This document shows, piece after piece, positions 27,845 through 37,425 of a DNA stretch of 64,000 bases (position 1 is the first letter of the stretch; every line of letters begins with the position of its first letter). This DNA comes from an uncultured Prevotellaceae bacterium. GTDB taxonomy: Bacteria > Bacteroidota > Bacteroidia > Bacteroidales > Bacteroidaceae. The stretch covers positions 1 to 64,000 of the forward strand of contig CAMNIN010000007.1 of the NCBI GenBank assembly GCA_946540735.1. The letters run 5' to 3'. Under the pieces are notes generated by a model. That model was not told the origin of the DNA and made no database searches. It saw only the letters and a list, made by a program, of their open reading frames with translations. The translations under genes were made by a program, and so were the position numbers.

Positions 27845-27884
27845 TCAGAAAAATCTCAACAAAGCATCAAAAACCACCCGAAAA

Positions 27885-27916
27885 GTTGTAAAAAACATAA
27901 AATGTAGGTATATTTG
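27885..27916 (+). promoter_or_regulatory. Bacteroidota promoter for the AlkZ-related gene
   Basis: GTTG at 27885-27888 and TATATTTG at 27909-27916, with 20 bases between, before the ATG at 27944. Confidence 0.6.
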
Positions 27917-27943
27917 CATCACCAATGACTACATTGTGAGCAG

Positions 27944-28666
27944 ATGAACACATTTACAGACTTCTTCAAGGAAAATCACAAGAAGAATGGGATGATAAGC
28001 GGCAAACTGGAGATCCATTCTTGCCCAGAACTCATGGAATGTATCCAACAGGTGGGATTCCTTCCGCTGTTGGAGAGCGGTATTCCAGGGTTCAGTGCCG
28101 AAGCACTGATGGCTGAGGAATGCCGCTTCACCGAATTTCCTGATGGTTCATGGGAGTGGCCATTATGGCAATGGAAAGGTCCAGTCATCAAAGAAGGCAG
28201 ATGTGTCTATGGCAAGTTTTTTGCAGGAAAAGCCGGGTTTATCAGCAACGACTGGTGGCCCGACTTCTACCAATGGAGACGCAGTCAGAGGCCAGTTATC
28301 GAAGAAGGCAGCATCGAGGATGTCATTCTTTCCACCCTACGTGTGAACGAGAGTATGATAGCCCGTGAACTGCGAGCGGCCTGCGACTTCACAGGTCCTA
28401 AAATGCGCGGCAAGTTTGACGGATATGTCAATCGACTACAAATGGGATGTTACATCGTGACGGAAGACTTCGTCTACCCCACCGACAAGCACGGCCGTGA
28501 ATATGGTTTCGGTTGGTCGCTGCTGACCACTCCAGAGCACCTGCTGGGCCAAGAAGGATGCTGTTGTGAACACACACCCGAAGAATCCTATCAACGCATG
28601 GCAGACCATATCCGAAGGCTACTACCCTATGCCTCGGAGAAACAAATCCAAAGAATACTGAAATGA
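27944..28666 (+). CDS. AlkZ-related winged-helix protein
   Basis: The 240-residue cytoplasmic protein resembles the short AlkZ-related group (YcaQ/AlkZ-like DNA glycosylases lacking the full domain set). Distinctive segments are GSWEWPLWQWKGPVI, YGKFFAGKAGFISNDWWPDF, LQMGCYIVTEDFVYPTDKHG and GFGWSLLTTPEHL. The full AlkZ family removes bulky or cross-linked bases, but members of this short group are uncharacterised, so only the fold is suggested. It has its own promoter. A 58-base gap precedes the YjbQ-like gene, which may share the transcript. Confidence 0.65.
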   Translation: MNTFTDFFKENHKKNGMISGKLEIHSCPELMECIQQVGFLPLLESGIPGFSAEALMAEECRFTEFPDGSWEWPLWQWKGPVIKEGRCVYGKFFAGKAGFISNDWWPDFYQWRRSQRPVIEEGSIEDVILSTLRVNESMIARELRAACDFTGPKMRGKFDGYVNRLQMGCYIVTEDFVYPTDKHGREYGFGWSLLTTPEHLLGQEGCCCEHTPEESYQRMADHIRRLLPYASEKQIQRILK

Positions 28667-28724
28667 CACCATTGTGGTCATTTCTTGCAAAACAAAGACG
28701 AGGAACAGGATAAAAAAAAGTAAA

Positions 28725-29141
28725 ATGATTCAGCAAATCGAAATAGCACTAAGTCCTAAGTCGAGAGGGTTTCACCTTGTGACAGGAGAGATCGAGCGGC
28801 AGCTGCCAAAGCTGCCAAAGACAGGAATCATCCATATATTCTGCAAGCACACCAGTTGCGGACTGAGCATCAATGAGAATGCGGATCCTGACGTGCGAAT
28901 AGATATGGAAACCATTTTCAATCGCCTTGTTCCAGAAAACCGTCCGGAGTATGAGCATACCCTGGAGGGTGCAGACGACATGCCGGCACATGCGAAATCG
29001 ACCCTGAGCGGTGTCAGTCTGACCATACCGATCACCAATGGCCGTCTGAATATGGGGACATGGCAAGGAATTTACTTCTGTGAGTACCGCAATCATGGGG
29101 GGTACAGAAGACTTGTGATAACCATTATTGGAGAACCCTGA
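28725..29141 (+). CDS. YjbQ (UPF0047) family protein
   Basis: The start is set at 28725 because this gives the family's usual N-terminus (MIQQIEIALSPKSRGFHLVT); a frame beginning at 28674 is longer without similarity. The 138-residue product has the UPF0047 pattern: IFCKHTSCGLSINENADPDVR, GADDMPAHAKSTLSGVSLTIPI and WQGIYFCEYRNHGG, with conserved histidines and aspartates probably binding a metal. YjbQ-like proteins are described as secondary thiamine-phosphate synthases in Enterobacteria, but the native role is uncertain. Confidence 0.85.
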   Translation: MIQQIEIALSPKSRGFHLVTGEIERQLPKLPKTGIIHIFCKHTSCGLSINENADPDVRIDMETIFNRLVPENRPEYEHTLEGADDMPAHAKSTLSGVSLTIPITNGRLNMGTWQGIYFCEYRNHGGYRRLVITIIGEP

Positions 29142-29168
29142 CCCGCAATGATCCAATCATACAAAATC

Positions 29169-29209
29169 GTCACACACTGGGCATGATGCTGGAGATGCCG
29201 CAATGTGAC
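29169..29209 (+). other. Hairpin in the gap before the RND adaptor gene
   Basis: GTCACA at 29169-29174 pairs with TGTGAC at 29204-29209, and GGCAT at 29180-29184 pairs with ATGCC at 29195-29199. No T run follows, so it is a structured site of unknown role, either a weak terminator or leader structure. Confidence 0.35.
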
Positions 29210-29293
29210 GTCTCTACATCTTGTACCTGCTTCACAAAGAACTAATGAAAGCCTCATCATTAAACTTTTGGCTGTAAAAAACGTCCAAAAGAT

Positions 29294-30397
29294 ATGAAAT
29301 ATCTTTATCCGATTGTCATTGGTGCGATGGTTTGTTCCGCACTGCAATCCTGCACTGAAGACGCGAAGAAACCCCAAGAGAAAGAAAGTATCAGAAACAA
29401 GACCCTGGTGGTGGGCAAACATGATATGACACTCTTCCAAGAATACAGTGCGCGTTTCACCGGCTGTCAGATAGTGGAGATCCGTCCGCAGGTGACAGGG
29501 AAAATCACCCATATCCTTATCAACGAAGGCGACAAAGTGAGAAAAGGGCAGGTGCTCTTCGTCATCGACCAGGCACCCTATCAGGCTGCTGTCCGCGAGG
29601 CCACCTCTGCCCGGAAGATGTGTGAGGCAAAATTGGCCACGGCACGGATGAATTATAAGAATGAAGTGAAGCTGAAAGAGAGCAACGTCGTTTCGGACTA
29701 TTCTGTGGAAACAATGCTCAACGCTCTCCGTGAAGCCGAAGCCGCCCTATCACAGGCACAAGCCAGGGAAGCTGAAGCCAGCAACAATCTCACCTACACC
29801 GTCGTAAGGAGTCCACTCAACGGTGTGGCATCCATGATACCTTGGCATGTCGGATCACTGGTTAGCAGCAACATCAGCGAACCATTGGTGACCGTGGCTG
29901 ATGATCATGAGGTCTATGCTTATTTCTCCATCTCCGACAATGAGGCCATGAATCTGATCAACAAATACGGATCGATGGAGCAGTTTCTCACCCACTCCCC
30001 GTCGGTGACATTGAGGCTGAGCAACGGAGAGACTTATAAGAACGAAGGTCGAATCAGTGCCATGAGCGGAACGGTAAGAGCTACGACCGGGACGGTGACA
30101 CTCCGCGCCACATTCCCCAACTCTCAGCACCTGTTGCACGACGGCGGCAGCGGCACCATCCTCATGCCCACCCGCCGCAATAACTGTATTACGATTCCCC
30201 AGGAGGCTACCTATGAGTTGCAGAACAGGACTTTCGTTTATAAGGTAGTAGGAGGAAAGACCAAGGCCGCCGCAGTGACACTATTCCCGCAGAATGACGG
30301 TCAAGCCTACATCGTGGAAGAAGGACTCGACGAGGGTGATACCATCGTGGCAGAAGGAGCAGGTTTGATCAAAGAAGGGATGACTGTATGCAAGTAA
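29294..30397 (+). CDS. RND efflux periplasmic adaptor lipoprotein (AcrA/MexA type)
   Basis: The 367-residue lipoprotein has a signal sequence with lipobox ending at Cys20 (LQSC). The membrane-fusion plan is present: a lipoyl half (IVEIRPQVTGKITHILINEG), helical hairpin with AREATSARKMCEAKLATARM-like heptads (about 95-165), the second lipoyl half (LTYTVVRSPLNGVASMIPWH) and beta-barrel domain. Its last 10 bases overlap the RND transporter gene, so the two are translationally coupled. The third component, an outer-membrane TolC/OprM protein, is not in the window. A loose TAAACTTTTG box at 29261-29270 is a possible promoter. Confidence 0.9.
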   Translation: MKYLYPIVIGAMVCSALQSCTEDAKKPQEKESIRNKTLVVGKHDMTLFQEYSARFTGCQIVEIRPQVTGKITHILINEGDKVRKGQVLFVIDQAPYQAAVREATSARKMCEAKLATARMNYKNEVKLKESNVVSDYSVETMLNALREAEAALSQAQAREAEASNNLTYTVVRSPLNGVASMIPWHVGSLVSSNISEPLVTVADDHEVYAYFSISDNEAMNLINKYGSMEQFLTHSPSVTLRLSNGETYKNEGRISAMSGTVRATTGTVTLRATFPNSQHLLHDGGSGTILMPTRRNNCITIPQEATYELQNRTFVYKVVGGKTKAAAVTLFPQNDGQAYIVEEGLDEGDTIVAEGAGLIKEGMTVCK

Positions 30398-33300
30398 GGA
30401 CATTTATCGACCGCCCTATCCTCTCGGGAGTGATCTCCGTGCTGATGGTACTGTTGGGCATCATCGGCCTGACCCATCTTGCCCTGGAGCAATTTCCGGA
30501 AATCGCTCCTCCCACCGTCCGCATCAACGCCAATTACACTGGAGCCAATGCCGAGACCGTGCAGAAGAGCGTGGTCGTGCCGCTTGAGGAAGCCATCAAC
30601 GGTGTCGAGGGCATGATGTATATGTCGTCGACGGCTTCGAATACAGGCAGCGCCTCCATCTCGGTGTTTTTCCGTCAAGGCACAGATCCCGATATGGCCA
30701 TGGTGAACGTGCAAAACCGGGCTGCCACCGTTCAGGGCCGTCTGCCAAGTGATGTCGTGAAAGGCGGGCTGACCGTACGTAAACGACAGACGAGCAACAT
30801 CAAGCAACTGACGGTATACAGTGCTGACGGAACTTTCGACCGGACATTTCTGGCCAATTACACGAAAATCAACATCGAGCCCCGTCTTTCTCGAATCGCA
30901 GGCGTGGGAGACGTGAATGTGATCGGAGCCGATTACTCCATGCGCATCTGGCTCGATCCACAGAAGATGGCCAGTTACGGTATCACTCCCGCAGAAGTCA
31001 ACAAGGTTCTTGACGAGCAGAATATCGAAGCGGCAACCGGAACTCTGGGTGCAGACTCAGAGAACACTTTCCAATACGTGCTGAAATACCGAGGACGTTA
31101 TGAGGAAGAACAAGGCTATGAACAAATGGTGATCCGCTCATTGCCCAATGGCGATGTGTTGAGAATAGGCGACGTGGCCAAGGTGGAACTTGGTGCGCAG
31201 AGCTATAACTTCATCGGCGAGACCAACGGCCATCCTGGAGTGAACATCATGATCAACCAGGTGGCCGGGTCGAACGCCAATGAGATCATAGAAGAGATAG
31301 ACCGAGAGGTGGAGCAGATCCGAAAGGACTTACCACCGGGAGTCATCATCGAAGACTTGGAATCCAAGAAGGACTTTCTCGATGCCTCGATCAAGAGCGT
31401 GCTGAGAACACTCATGGAAGCCATGTTGCTGGTTATCCTTGTGGTATACTTGTTTTTGCAGAGTTTCCGCTCGACCCTGATTCCCACGATCGCCATCATC
31501 GTATCACTTGTGGGCACCCTGGCCGTACTCTATTTCATCGGCTTCTCGCTGAACATGCTCACCCTGTTCGCTCTCGTTCTGGTGATCGGCACGGTGGTCG
31601 ATGATGCCATCGTGGTGGTAGAGGCCGTACAGGCACAATTCGACTCTGGTTGCCGTTCTTCGTATGAGGCCACGGTGAAAGCCATGCATGGCATCACATC
31701 AGCACTGGTGACGACCACGCTGGTGTTCATGGCCGTCTTCATCCCCGTATGCTTCATAGGAGGAGTGACAGGCACTTTCTATACCCAATTCGGTCTCACC
31801 ATGGCCATAGCCGTAGCCATTTCCCTCTTCAATGCACTGACCCTCTCGCCTGCTCTATGTGCGCTCCTGATGACCCCACATGCCGACACGGGAAATGGCG
31901 AGAAAATGAGTTTCTCGTCGAAATTCCACATGGCTTTTGACACAACATTCCACCATCTGGTAAGTCATTATAAAAATGGGGTGAACGTATTGGCAAAGCA
32001 CAAATGGTTGCCCGCCACGCTTGTGGTTGTTGCCCTTGCGGCACTGACGGGTTTGATGAAGACCACCAAAACCGGTCTCGTACCCAGCGAAGACATGGGT
32101 ACGGTGTTCATCAACGTCCAGGCATCCCCTGGAAGCACCCTGAAGCAGACCTACGCCATCATGAAGGAAGTGGAAAAACGCATCAAGGACCTGCCACAGT
32201 TGCGCTCTTATTCATTGGTAGCCGGCACAAGCATGGGATTTGAACAGTCAGCCTCAAACGGTAATTTCACACTAAAGCTGAAAAAATGGGATGAGCGGAC
32301 CGACAAAGAAGACAAAGTGGAAGCGGTGATGGAGGACATCTACCGCAGGACATCAGACATATCGAATGCAAAAATCCAGGTCAATACACAAGCCATGATA
32401 CCCGGATTCGGACGGACCAATGGTTTTGAACTCTATGTGCAAGACAAGAAAGGCGGAACGGTGGAGGAACTGCTCCATTACACCAACCAATTGATTTCAG
32501 CACTCAACAAGCGTGAAGAGATCAGCCGTGCTTTCACCAACTTCTCACTCAAATACCCCCAATACAGGGTCGATATCGATGCTGTCCTCTGCAAACGACA
32601 CGGCGTATCACCAAGCGAAGTGCTCAGTGCCCTCCAAGGGTATATCGGTGGCACCTACTCCTCCAATTTCGTCAGGTTCACCAAACTCTACCGTGTCATG
32701 GTGCAAGCGTCACCCGAATACCGGCTCGACACCGAGTCGCTGAATCACATTTTTGTAAAAACCGGACAGGGAGAGATGGCACCAGTGAGCCAATATCTGA
32801 AATTGACCAGAATCTACGGTTCGGAAACATTATCACGCTTCAACCTCTTTCCGAGCATTTCTGTAAGCGGCACACAAGCAGAGGGCTACAGCAGCGGTCA
32901 GGCCATTGCCGCCATCCGTGAAGTGGCAGCCGAACAGTTGCCTGAAGGCTATGGCTATGATTTCGGCGGAATGACACGTGAAGAAGCATCGACACAAAAT
33001 ACGGCGGCGATGTTATTCGTGATTTGCGTGGTGTTTATCTATCTCATCCTGTGTGCACTCTACGAGAGCATCTTCATTCCGTTGGCTGTGATACTCAGCG
33101 TCCCCTTCGGACTGGCAGGATCGTTTATTTTCGCCATGATATGGGGATTGGAGAACAACATCTACATGCAGACCGGTCTGATCATGCTCATAGGCCTGCT
33201 CTCCAAAACGGCCATCCTACTGACAGAATACGCCTCTGAGCGCAGGCGCCAGGGCATGGGCATCATGGAGTCCGCACTTGATGCTGCGGGTGTGCGTCTT

Positions 33301-33537
33301 CGTCCGATTCTGATGACCTCTATGACCATGGTGTTCGGACTGCTCCCCATGGCTTTTGCCACTGGCGTTGGTGCCAACGGCAACCGCTCTCTCGGTGTCG
33401 GCACCATTGGTGGCATGCTGATCGGCACCATCGCACTTCTTTTCATTGTCCCCGTCCTGTTTATCCTTTTTCAAAGGGTAGAAGAGTATGTATTCAGCAA
33501 AAAAAGGGAATACGTTAAGACACATGACAGTATATAA
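30388..33537 (+). CDS. RND multidrug efflux transporter (AcrB/HAE1 type)
   Basis: The 1049-residue inner-membrane pump has the RND layout: transmembrane helix 1 (ILSGVISVLMVLLGIIG), a large periplasmic loop, helices 2-6, a second loop and helices 8-12. Family signatures are FIDRPILSGVISVL, the proton-relay helix 4 region TVVDDAIVVVEAVQ with two adjacent aspartates, and helix 12 with GTIALLFIVPVLFILFQR. It should take substrates from the periplasm or inner leaflet and use the proton gradient. Substrate range cannot be read. It overlaps the adaptor gene by 10 bases. Confidence 0.93.
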   Translation: MQVRTFIDRPILSGVISVLMVLLGIIGLTHLALEQFPEIAPPTVRINANYTGANAETVQKSVVVPLEEAINGVEGMMYMSSTASNTGSASISVFFRQGTDPDMAMVNVQNRAATVQGRLPSDVVKGGLTVRKRQTSNIKQLTVYSADGTFDRTFLANYTKINIEPRLSRIAGVGDVNVIGADYSMRIWLDPQKMASYGITPAEVNKVLDEQNIEAATGTLGADSENTFQYVLKYRGRYEEEQGYEQMVIRSLPNGDVLRIGDVAKVELGAQSYNFIGETNGHPGVNIMINQVAGSNANEIIEEIDREVEQIRKDLPPGVIIEDLESKKDFLDASIKSVLRTLMEAMLLVILVVYLFLQSFRSTLIPTIAIIVSLVGTLAVLYFIGFSLNMLTLFALVLVIGTVVDDAIVVVEAVQAQFDSGCRSSYEATVKAMHGITSALVTTTLVFMAVFIPVCFIGGVTGTFYTQFGLTMAIAVAISLFNALTLSPALCALLMTPHADTGNGEKMSFSSKFHMAFDTTFHHLVSHYKNGVNVLAKHKWLPATLVVVALAALTGLMKTTKTGLVPSEDMGTVFINVQASPGSTLKQTYAIMKEVEKRIKDLPQLRSYSLVAGTSMGFEQSASNGNFTLKLKKWDERTDKEDKVEAVMEDIYRRTSDISNAKIQVNTQAMIPGFGRTNGFELYVQDKKGGTVEELLHYTNQLISALNKREEISRAFTNFSLKYPQYRVDIDAVLCKRHGVSPSEVLSALQGYIGGTYSSNFVRFTKLYRVMVQASPEYRLDTESLNHIFVKTGQGEMAPVSQYLKLTRIYGSETLSRFNLFPSISVSGTQAEGYSSGQAIAAIREVAAEQLPEGYGYDFGGMTREEASTQNTAAMLFVICVVFIYLILCALYESIFIPLAVILSVPFGLAGSFIFAMIWGLENNIYMQTGLIMLIGLLSKTAILLTEYASERRRQGMGIMESALDAAGVRLRPILMTSMTMVFGLLPMAFATGVGANGNRSLGVGTIGGMLIGTIALLFIVPVLFILFQRVEEYVFSKKREYVKTHDSI

Positions 33538-33620
33538 TCATAATGGCCGAGTCCACTTTAATAGGAATCTGTGTGAGATAACGTCAGCTATGCCTTGCAA
33601 AGCAAGTTAAAATCGGAAGA

Positions 33621-33632
33621 ACATGCATGTTT
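33621..33632. promoter_or_regulatory. Palindrome near the CobW-family promoter (possible operator)
   Basis: AACATGCATGTT is a 12-base perfect palindrome located about 16 bases upstream of the TAATTTTG box at 33649-33656, so it covers the region where the upstream promoter element should lie. A metal-responsive repressor is an inference from the GTPase downstream. Confidence 0.4.
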
Positions 33633-33648
33633 TCGCCAAAAAAGCAGT

Positions 33649-33656
33649 AATTTTGC
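33649..33656 (+). promoter_or_regulatory. TAnnTTTG box for the CobW-family gene
   Basis: TAATTTTG, 25 bases before the ATG at 33681. Confidence 0.6.
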
Positions 33657-33680
33657 ACACCATTTTTTAAAAGTACGATT

Positions 33681-34940
33681 ATGATTCAAGAAATACCTGT
33701 ATTGCTTCTGACTGGTTATTTAGGTAGCGGGAAGACTACCTTGGTGAACAGAATTCTCTCCAACACCCGTGGCATCAAATTCGCTGTCATCGTCAACGAT
33801 ATCGGTGAAGTGAACATCGATGCGGACCTCATCGAGAAAGGCGGAATCGTCGGGAAAAAAGACGAGAGCCTCGTCGCCTTGCAAAACGGATGTATCTGCT
33901 GCACACTCAAGATGGATTTGGTGGAACAACTGAGGGATATCACCAGCCAGCATCGATTTGACTATATCGTGATCGAAGCAAGTGGAATATGCGAGCCCGC
34001 ACCCATCGCGCAGACGATTTGCTCCATCCCCACCATGGGCATAGAATATGTGAAAGACGGAATGGCCAGGCTGGATGCCATTGTGACTGTGGTAGATGCC
34101 CTCAGGATGCAAAGCGATTTCGGGGGTGGACTGGATCTGCTGAACCAAGACATTGACGAAGAAGACATCGAGAACCTTGTGATCCAGCAGATAGAGTTCT
34201 GCAATATCGTACTGCTCAACAAGGCATCCGAAGTGGCACCTGAAGAACTGGAAAGGCTTCGCCAAATCATCCACACCTTGCAGCCCAAGGCCAAAATCAT
34301 CGACTGCGACTATGGTGAGGTGGACTTGGACTTGATTCTCAACACCCACATTTTCAACTTTGACGAAGTGGCTACTTCCGCCACCTGGATACAAGAGCTC
34401 GAATCTCACCATGAAATGGATGAGGATGAAGATGAGGATGAAGACGAGGAGCACGACCATCATGAGGAGCACGACCATCATGAGGAGCACCATCATCATG
34501 AGCATGAAGAGCACGAAGAGCACGGGCACCATCATCACCACCATCATCACCATGATGGAGGGGAAGTAGAGGAATATGGAATCGGCACTTACGTCTATTA
34601 TCGCCGGAAGCCGATGGACCTTGGACTCTTTGACGAATTCGTCGCCAGGAAATGGCCCAAGAACATCATCAGAGCCAAAGGTATCTGCTATTTTTATGAC
34701 GAAAAAGAGACCTGCTACCTTTTTGAACAGGCCGGCAAACAAGTCAGCATCAAGAATGCCGGACGCTGGTATGCCACCATGCCCAAGGACGAGTTGGAGC
34801 AATTGATGGAACGTGAACCCGGACTGAGGCGTGACTGGGACGAGAAATATGGTGACAGGATGCAGAAGATCGTCTTTATCGGGCAGAAACTGAACAAGAA
34901 AGAAATCGCCGAGGCATTGGATCAATGCCTGATTGACTGA
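33681..34940 (+). CDS. CobW-family metal-chaperone GTPase with His-rich insert
   Basis: The 419-residue cytoplasmic protein is a COG0523/CobW GTPase. Walker A is GYLGSGKT (12-19), the metal motif CxCC is C71-I-C73-C74 (NGCICCTLK), and the C-terminal CobW_C domain starts near residue 297 (IGTYVYYRRKPMDLGLFDEF). Between about residues 245 and 293 lies an acid and histidine-rich loop of alternating D/E runs and H clusters, including nine consecutive His, which can bind several zinc or nickel ions. Family members deliver zinc or cobalt to target enzymes, especially under starvation. It is followed 8 bases later by the CotH gene. Confidence 0.9.
   Translation: MIQEIPVLLLTGYLGSGKTTLVNRILSNTRGIKFAVIVNDIGEVNIDADLIEKGGIVGKKDESLVALQNGCICCTLKMDLVEQLRDITSQHRFDYIVIEASGICEPAPIAQTICSIPTMGIEYVKDGMARLDAIVTVVDALRMQSDFGGGLDLLNQDIDEEDIENLVIQQIEFCNIVLLNKASEVAPEELERLRQIIHTLQPKAKIIDCDYGEVDLDLILNTHIFNFDEVATSATWIQELESHHEMDEDEDEDEDEEHDHHEEHDHHEEHHHHEHEEHEEHGHHHHHHHHHDGGEVEEYGIGTYVYYRRKPMDLGLFDEFVARKWPKNIIRAKGICYFYDEKETCYLFEQAGKQVSIKNAGRWYATMPKDELEQLMEREPGLRRDWDEKYGDRMQKIVFIGQKLNKKEIAEALDQCLID
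34446..34499 (+). repeat. Tandem 18-base repeat inside the His-rich loop
   Basis: Three copies of an 18-base unit (GAGGAGCACGACCATCAT and a variant) lie at 34446-34463, 34464-34481 and 34482-34499, in frame and each encoding E-E-H-D/H-H-H. Tandem repeats of this kind can vary in copy number between strains. Confidence 0.8.
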
Positions 34941-34948
34941 TTGAGCCT

Positions 34949-37396
34949 ATGAACAGGTCCTACCTATTGTTATTGCTACTCGTTCTGGTTTTCCCCCTCC
35001 CAGCATCAAGCCAGTTGGTTATCAACGAGTTGATGCAGTCGAATATCGATTGCATCATGGACGATCTGAATGAGTTTCCAGATTCATGGGTGGAACTCTA
35101 TAACAACGGACAAACAGCAGAGAGTCTCAGCAACTACAGTATCGGACCGACTGCGGATGCCGCATCCTCATGGAAGTTGCCCAATCAGCAGATAGGACCT
35201 GGCCAGCGAGTGCTGGTGTTTTGCGACAAAGAGGCACAAAGCAAGCACGCCGACTTCAAATTAGAGTCAGGAAATGATTGCAGCGTGTATCTATTCTTCA
35301 AAGGAGGACTCGTCGACAAGGTGGAAGGGCTTGCCAAGCAACCCGCTCCCAATGTCGCATACGGACGAAAGACAGACGGAGGTAATGAATGGGGCTATCA
35401 AGAGATCCCCACCCCCAATTCCGCCAACTGCGGAAAGGTGTGCCAAGAGATACTCGGAGATCCCGTATTCAATCAGAAAGGGTTGGTGAAAACCGACAAC
35501 GCTTCCTTCCAGCTGGCGATCACATTGCCAGACGACTGTCCGGCGAATACCGTGATCAAAATCACAACCGACGGCAGTGAACCCAAGGAGACGAGTACAA
35601 CCTACACCACCCCGCTCACGATCAACAAGACCACGACGGTGAGGGCGAAACTCTTCTGCGAAGGATATCTGTCGAACAGAGCCACTACCCACTCCTATAT
35701 CTTCCATCCACGAGCGCTGACTCTGCCTGTGATCTCCATCGTCACCGACCACAAATACTTTTACGACAACAAGATAGGAATTTACGTGAATGGTTCCTAT
35801 CAAAGCGGGAAGAAGAACTACCAGTTTGACTGGCGACGTCCGGTCAACATTGAGTATTTTGCAGGAAAGAACACCGAGAGTGAAATCAACCAGTTGTGTG
35901 AGACCAGGATCCAAGGAGGAGCCTCCCGCGACAGCAAATACAAGTCACTCGTGATGTATGCCAACAAACGGTTTGGCAAAAAAAGGCTGAAATATGAGTT
36001 TTTCCCCGATCAGAAACCAGGGATGACTGATTTCAAGTCCGTCATCCTGCGCAATGCAGGAAACGATTTCGACTACCTCTACATGCGCGATGCCATCATC
36101 CAACGGACGATGGCCAAGCATACGGATCTCGACTGGCAGGCATGGAGGCCATGCATCATCTATCTCAATGGCACGTACATGGGGATGCTGAATATCCGGG
36201 AGAGAAGCACCGGCGACAACATCTACTCCAACTACGACGGAATGGAGGATATCGACATGATAGAGAACTGGAATCAACTCAAGGAAGGCGACACCAACAA
36301 CTGGGAAGCCTTCAAGCAATTCTATGCGGAGCATGGCCATACCCTTGAGGAATATGAGCGATGGATCGACTGGCGGGAGTTCATCAACCTGATGGTGATG
36401 AACCTCTTCTACAATAATCAGGACTTTCCGGGAAACAACATTGTGATGTGGCGCCCCCGAGTCGATAATGGCGTGTGGAGATTTGTAGCTAAAGACACCG
36501 ACTTCGGACTTGGCCTTTATGGTTCGTCATCCAGCTACAACTCCATAGAATGGCTCTATGACCCGAACTATGATTACGACAGGAACTGGGCCAATCAATA
36601 TGAGCACACACGGCTTTTCCGCAGAATGATGGAAATCGAGGAATTCAAACAGGAATTCATCGACCGTGCAGCGATCTACATGGGAGACTTCATGAATCTG
36701 GAAGGGACGAGCGAGCTATGGGATCCGATGGTCGCTGAAATACAAGCCGAGTACCCCTATCACCGCAAACTCATCAACCAATGGTGGCCCAATTACACCG
36801 AGGAACTGAACAACGCCCGTAACTGGCTCAAAACACGTCCCAACTATTTCTACACCCACCTGGCCAATTATTATAAGCTCGGCACCCCTGTCCCCCTGCA
36901 AATGAACCTCGAAGCTGCCCCCGAAGATCTTCAAGCCGTGACCATCAGCATGAACGGGATCAAGCTGTCCAAATCCCGTTTTGACGGGAAATACTTTGCC
37001 AACAGGATGCTGCATATCACTTCCGCTCCCAGAAACGGGAGACAGGTGAAGGGCTGGAAAATCATCAGCATATACAGCAACGGGACGACAACCGACGATG
37101 TGGCAGGATCTTCAATCGATTTTGAGATGCCCTCATGTCAAAAAGTCATTTTCATGGCCCAGTTTGAGGACGAAACCGGCATCGAAGATCTCAGCTCTCC
37201 GACCTTCAAATGGCATAAGGATGGCGGTCAACTGACACTGGAAGGCGTCGCCGCAGGTATGGCAGTAAGGATATATGATGCCAACGGCATCCTGCTAAAG
37301 ACATTCTACGCAGATGGCGGAACCCTGCAAGCCCAAGTGGGACAACGAAGAATGCTTATTGTGAAAATCGGTCAAGAGGTACTGAAAATCAAATAG
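34949..37396 (+). CDS. Secreted CotH-kinase-like protein with N-terminal lamin-tail domain
   Basis: The 815-residue protein has a signal peptide (MNRSYLLLLLLVLVFPLPAS) and then a lamin-tail-like domain (QLVINELMQSNIDCIMDDLN, then DSWVELYNNG). A chitobiase/Fn3-associated beta domain follows (about 180-250, IKITTDGSEPKETSTTYTTP), and from about 260 a CotH domain (LPVISIVTDHKYFYDNKIGI; GGASRDSKYKSLVMYANKRF; DYLYMRDAIIQRTM; NNQDFPGNNIVMWRP; WRFVAKDTDFGLG). CotH proteins are atypical kinases that phosphorylate spore-coat proteins in Bacillus; secreted Bacteroidota members are little studied. The end looks like a sorting tail. Closeness to the CobW gene (8 bases) may be chance. Confidence 0.85.
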   Translation: MNRSYLLLLLLVLVFPLPASSQLVINELMQSNIDCIMDDLNEFPDSWVELYNNGQTAESLSNYSIGPTADAASSWKLPNQQIGPGQRVLVFCDKEAQSKHADFKLESGNDCSVYLFFKGGLVDKVEGLAKQPAPNVAYGRKTDGGNEWGYQEIPTPNSANCGKVCQEILGDPVFNQKGLVKTDNASFQLAITLPDDCPANTVIKITTDGSEPKETSTTYTTPLTINKTTTVRAKLFCEGYLSNRATTHSYIFHPRALTLPVISIVTDHKYFYDNKIGIYVNGSYQSGKKNYQFDWRRPVNIEYFAGKNTESEINQLCETRIQGGASRDSKYKSLVMYANKRFGKKRLKYEFFPDQKPGMTDFKSVILRNAGNDFDYLYMRDAIIQRTMAKHTDLDWQAWRPCIIYLNGTYMGMLNIRERSTGDNIYSNYDGMEDIDMIENWNQLKEGDTNNWEAFKQFYAEHGHTLEEYERWIDWREFINLMVMNLFYNNQDFPGNNIVMWRPRVDNGVWRFVAKDTDFGLGLYGSSSSYNSIEWLYDPNYDYDRNWANQYEHTRLFRRMMEIEEFKQEFIDRAAIYMGDFMNLEGTSELWDPMVAEIQAEYPYHRKLINQWWPNYTEELNNARNWLKTRPNYFYTHLANYYKLGTPVPLQMNLEAAPEDLQAVTISMNGIKLSKSRFDGKYFANRMLHITSAPRNGRQVKGWKIISIYSNGTTTDDVAGSSIDFEMPSCQKVIFMAQFEDETGIEDLSSPTFKWHKDGGQLTLEGVAAGMAVRIYDANGILLKTFYADGGTLQAQVGQRRMLIVKIGQEVLKIK

Positions 37397-37425
37397 TTTT
37401 CCTTCACTTCCCAACAGCCATGCTG

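Noticed and set aside
33720..34925. 401-codon minus-strand frame over the CobW gene
   Set aside because: Antisense shadow created by the repeat-rich His loop; no motif fits.
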